Positions 61,425 through 64,000 of a DNA stretch of 64,000 nt are shown piece after piece. Position 1 is the first letter of the stretch, and each line of letters begins with the position of its first letter. The translations under genes were made by a program, and so were the position numbers. The notes beneath the pieces are model-generated. The model was not told the DNA's origin. It searched no databases and saw only the letters and a list, made by a program, of their open reading frames with translations. The DNA is from Siphonodentalium dalli (Eukaryota; Mollusca; Scaphopoda; Gadilida; Siphonodentaliidae): positions 21,998,134 to 22,062,133 of the forward strand of contig CP136065.1 in the NCBI GenBank assembly GCA_032622095.1, written 5' to 3'.

Positions 61425-61560
61425 AATTTGGTTCTTCATTTGGTTCTTCAAAACGCGCGAGTCAATGTTCGGCTCTAGAGAGCGCGAAGAACCAAATCCC
61501 CATAATATCGGTTCTTGAAGGCGTGAAGAACCTAAGGGTTCTTGACTGTTCTTAGAGTGT
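61425..61560. repeat. GGTTCTTC word block 2
   Basis: It carries AATTTGGTTCTTCATTTGG, CAAAACGCGCGAGTCAATG, GAGAGCGCGAAGAACCAAAT and GGCGTGAAGAACC in the same order as block 1. The interval 61,021-61,424 holds only a 62-codon ORF without a recognisable domain. Confidence 0.7.
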
Positions 61561-61672
61561 ATGCATCAATATGAGAACAAAAACAATGGGAATAAAATGT
61601 AAACATTTTTAAAATGTGAAGACAACTTTGTTGTTTATGACTTGGCATATATCATTATTTTGTGCCCAATAT

Positions 61673-64000
61673 TCATGGAAATGTAACCTCTCGAGACGCC
61701 TGAAGTCGCGCTAGAAAAGCGACCACCATGCTGTCTCGAGAGATGCACTTGCGCATGAATTTGGTTTCATTTCTTTCAAACCAAATTGTACTAATAGCCT
61801 CAGAAATGAGGGCTAAACTTGATGAACGTTGTAATTTGGCGAAGTCTGCTGGAAGGTGCAGAAATCTGATTGATTTAGCAGATGGTGATATTTTAATATC
61901 TGTGACAAGATTATAAATCCAATTAAAAACGAGGGGCCACAATAATTGTATGGTTTTGCAGTCGACAAACAGATGCTGTACGTATAGTCTCGGCTTCCGC
62001 TGTGCATAGACAGCATCGGTTATCCCGTGCAATATGAAAGTTATGTAATGTATAATTTGTTGGCAGAATTTCATGAATTATGCGCCAACAAGTTGATCTA
62101 CAAAATGGATCTATAAATTTGTCAGAAAGATTTGTTCAAGTAATTTTAAAATCAATTGTTGGGAAATTTTGTATAAACATTTGATTTTCGAATGACTTTA
62201 GACATCAGAGCATCATAAAATTGTTTGGTTGGTATATTTTTGAACTCAACTGTGTCCACACAAGATGTGTACGCTCTGAGAGCGGAAAGACGTTGTGAAT
62301 AAAATAATGGAGTATAGTCTATACTGTGAGGTATGAGATTGGATGCAAAACCGGTCTATAACGCCAGAGTGAGAATCCAATCCAATATATTCCATCGTAC
62401 ATCGGGATTATTTATGAGGCTTTGTGTATGGCTAAGATAAAAAGCTGCTTGTTTTGTTGGAATGTGGCACAAATTAATGCCTCCATTGAGAACATCATTG
62501 TGACACACGGAACACGCAAGTGGTTCAGCTTTAATTTTCCAGAAATGTGAAAACATAGATTTTTGGAATAATTTGGTATAATGTTTAGGTATTGGTACTA
62601 TGCCTGCATAATACCATAACTTGCTACAGGCAAAACATTTATGTGTTTGGCTCTCCCGAAGTGAGAGAGTTTTCTGTCATATATAAATTATTGCACGAGG
62701 CAGCAAATTTAGTATATAATTTATGAAAATGATCGTCGGCACAAATATTATTTCCAAATTGTATGCCAACAATTTTAGCATGCTTTGCCCAAGAGATCCC
62801 AAAGGGATGGTCGGAGCTGGATTTCCATTTCCCGAGAAAAAAGCCACATGTTTTGTGCATGTTTAATTTTGAGCCAGAAGCTTTTCCAAAAAGGTGACAA
62901 GGTTTAAATAATTCACCGATGGAATTTTTAGATGTGAGAATGGCTGTTACATCATCGGCGTACGCACTGAGCTTGACCACTTCTGATGTACCGGGTATTT
63001 TCAAACCCAAAATTTTCGGGTTATTGCGCAAATGGATAAGGAACGGTTCTATGCATAATACATACAATAGGGGCGAGAGACTGCACCCCTGCGTTACGGG
63101 TCGGTGACAGGGAATGGGCCTGATAAATAGTGATATACAATGACACTAGAACAAATGTCAGTATAATATACTTTCACCCATGCGATGAAATTATCGCCGA
63201 AGCCAAAGGCTGTTAATGTTTTGAGTAAATAATCATGATTTACTCTATCAAAAGCCTTTGCTTGATCTGATGATATAAAGGTGCATTCATCATTCTTTTG
63301 ATTAGTATAATCAGCAACATTCCGTAACAAGTGTGCATTATCAAGAATAGTTCTTCCCGGCACGCCACACGTCTGATCAGGATGAACTATTGATGATATC
63401 ACATTGCGTAGTCTGTTGTTGAAGATTTTCGATATAATTTTATAATCGTAATTAAGAAGACTAATATGTCGATAATTGCCCATTTCTTCTAGATGTAAGG
63501 GGTCTTTTTGAAGAAGTACAATTAATGAGAGCTTTTGTAATTATTGAAAACATCGGAATAAACTTCAAGAAATGTGGGCGCTAACATGTCGATGAATGTT
63601 GCATAAAATTATTTTGCTAAGCCATCACTACCTGGTGATTTATCATTCTGCATGTCTTTGACAGCTTTTTTAATTTCAGATAAGGTAAGTGGCGACTCGC
63701 ACATTTCTGAGTCTAAAGAGGTAATTTGAGGAAGATCCTTGAGAAATGAATGGCAAGCACTTTCCTCGATTTCCTCTTTTATAAATAGGTCGGAATAGAA
63801 TTCCCGGAATTTGCATAAAATATCATCAGTTTTGGTGTATTTATGTTCACCATCTTTAATATTTGTAATTATATTCTGAGATGCACGTTTTCTTTCTAAC
63901 CGAGAGAAGAAAGAAGACGGCTGCTCTTAGTGATCGAGGAAATCAGATTTGGATCTGATATGGCCGGGCGCCATTTGTGGCTTTAGATTGCAGGTCTCTA
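61673..64000 (-). mobile_element. Degenerate non-LTR retrotransposon (LINE), reverse transcriptase to C-terminus
   Basis: Reading down from 64,000: RT entry region with NDKSPGSDGL (near 63,630), NYRHISLLNYDYKIISK (63,483), PGRTILDNA, SSDQAKAFDRV (near 63,250) and, after a frameshift near 63,105, QGCSLSPLLYVL and the catalytic AYADD box (62,951-62,965). Further on come GGINLCHIPTKQA (near 62,480) and the C-terminal HLFVDCKTIQLLW and IWFERNETKF (61,673-62,000), stopping at 61,673. Several stops and frameshifts show it is inactive. The FGFGDNFIAWVK text and overall order suggest the L1/Tx1 group. The endonuclease and 5' part lie beyond the window. Confidence 0.9.

Overview
This window looks like repeat-dominated nuclear DNA of an invertebrate animal, most plausibly a mollusc or another lophotrochozoan. 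The evidence is the AT-rich background, the absence of bacterial-type gene packing, a visible 3' splice site, a degenerate LINE, many MITE-like elements, and fragments of two multicopy protein families that I recall from molluscs and cnidarians. The taxon is an inference; no intact conserved host gene was found to fix it.

Layout. 0.8-4.2 kb: a dispersed repeat with a 701-bp foldback element inside it, a Mutator-like terminal-inverted-repeat (TIR) element, and a tandem repeat. 4.8-9.6 kb: a 3.4-kb intronless, broken, minus-strand gene with a cysteine-rich CXC-type tail, bracketed by inverted repeats of about 125 bp. 9.7-12.1 kb: foldbacks, short-word arrays and minisatellites. 13.0-18.3 kb: a block between two direct repeats of about 230 bp, holding an unfamiliar Pro/Tyr-rich ORF (406 codons, minus strand) with frameshifted continuations, and a 131-codon ORF on the plus strand. 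18.7-24.4 kb: word arrays, a foldback, a GC-rich coding relic and TTAA-flanked MITEs. 24.4-32.8 kb: an 8.3-kb block, mostly a 156-bp satellite with higher-order structure. 33.1-33.6 kb: a coding-like exon broken by a 10-bp duplication. 36.7-50.7 kb: more word arrays, a tandem array of about 68 bp, hairpins, GC-rich word islands, the second Mutator-like copy, and tandem repeats. 51.4-52.2 kb: the inverted, uninterrupted copy of the first repeat. 54.7-55.5 kb: a foldback abutting a pseudogene exon with a GPCDGIGGTVKR motif. 58.4-60.0 kb: a 164-bp tandem array. 61.7-64.0 kb: a degenerate non-LTR retrotransposon running off the window.

The most interesting pattern is a recurring architecture. At least ten unrelated short 'words' (about 8-20 bp) are each reiterated many times in a small block, often forward in the left arm and reverse-complemented in the right arm. 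Two such blocks are flanked by perfect 8-bp direct repeats, as expected of transposed elements, and one of these appears to have grown into the 8.3-kb satellite block. Nothing here looks like a set of co-operating host genes; the coding sequences are mobile-element or multicopy-family remnants.
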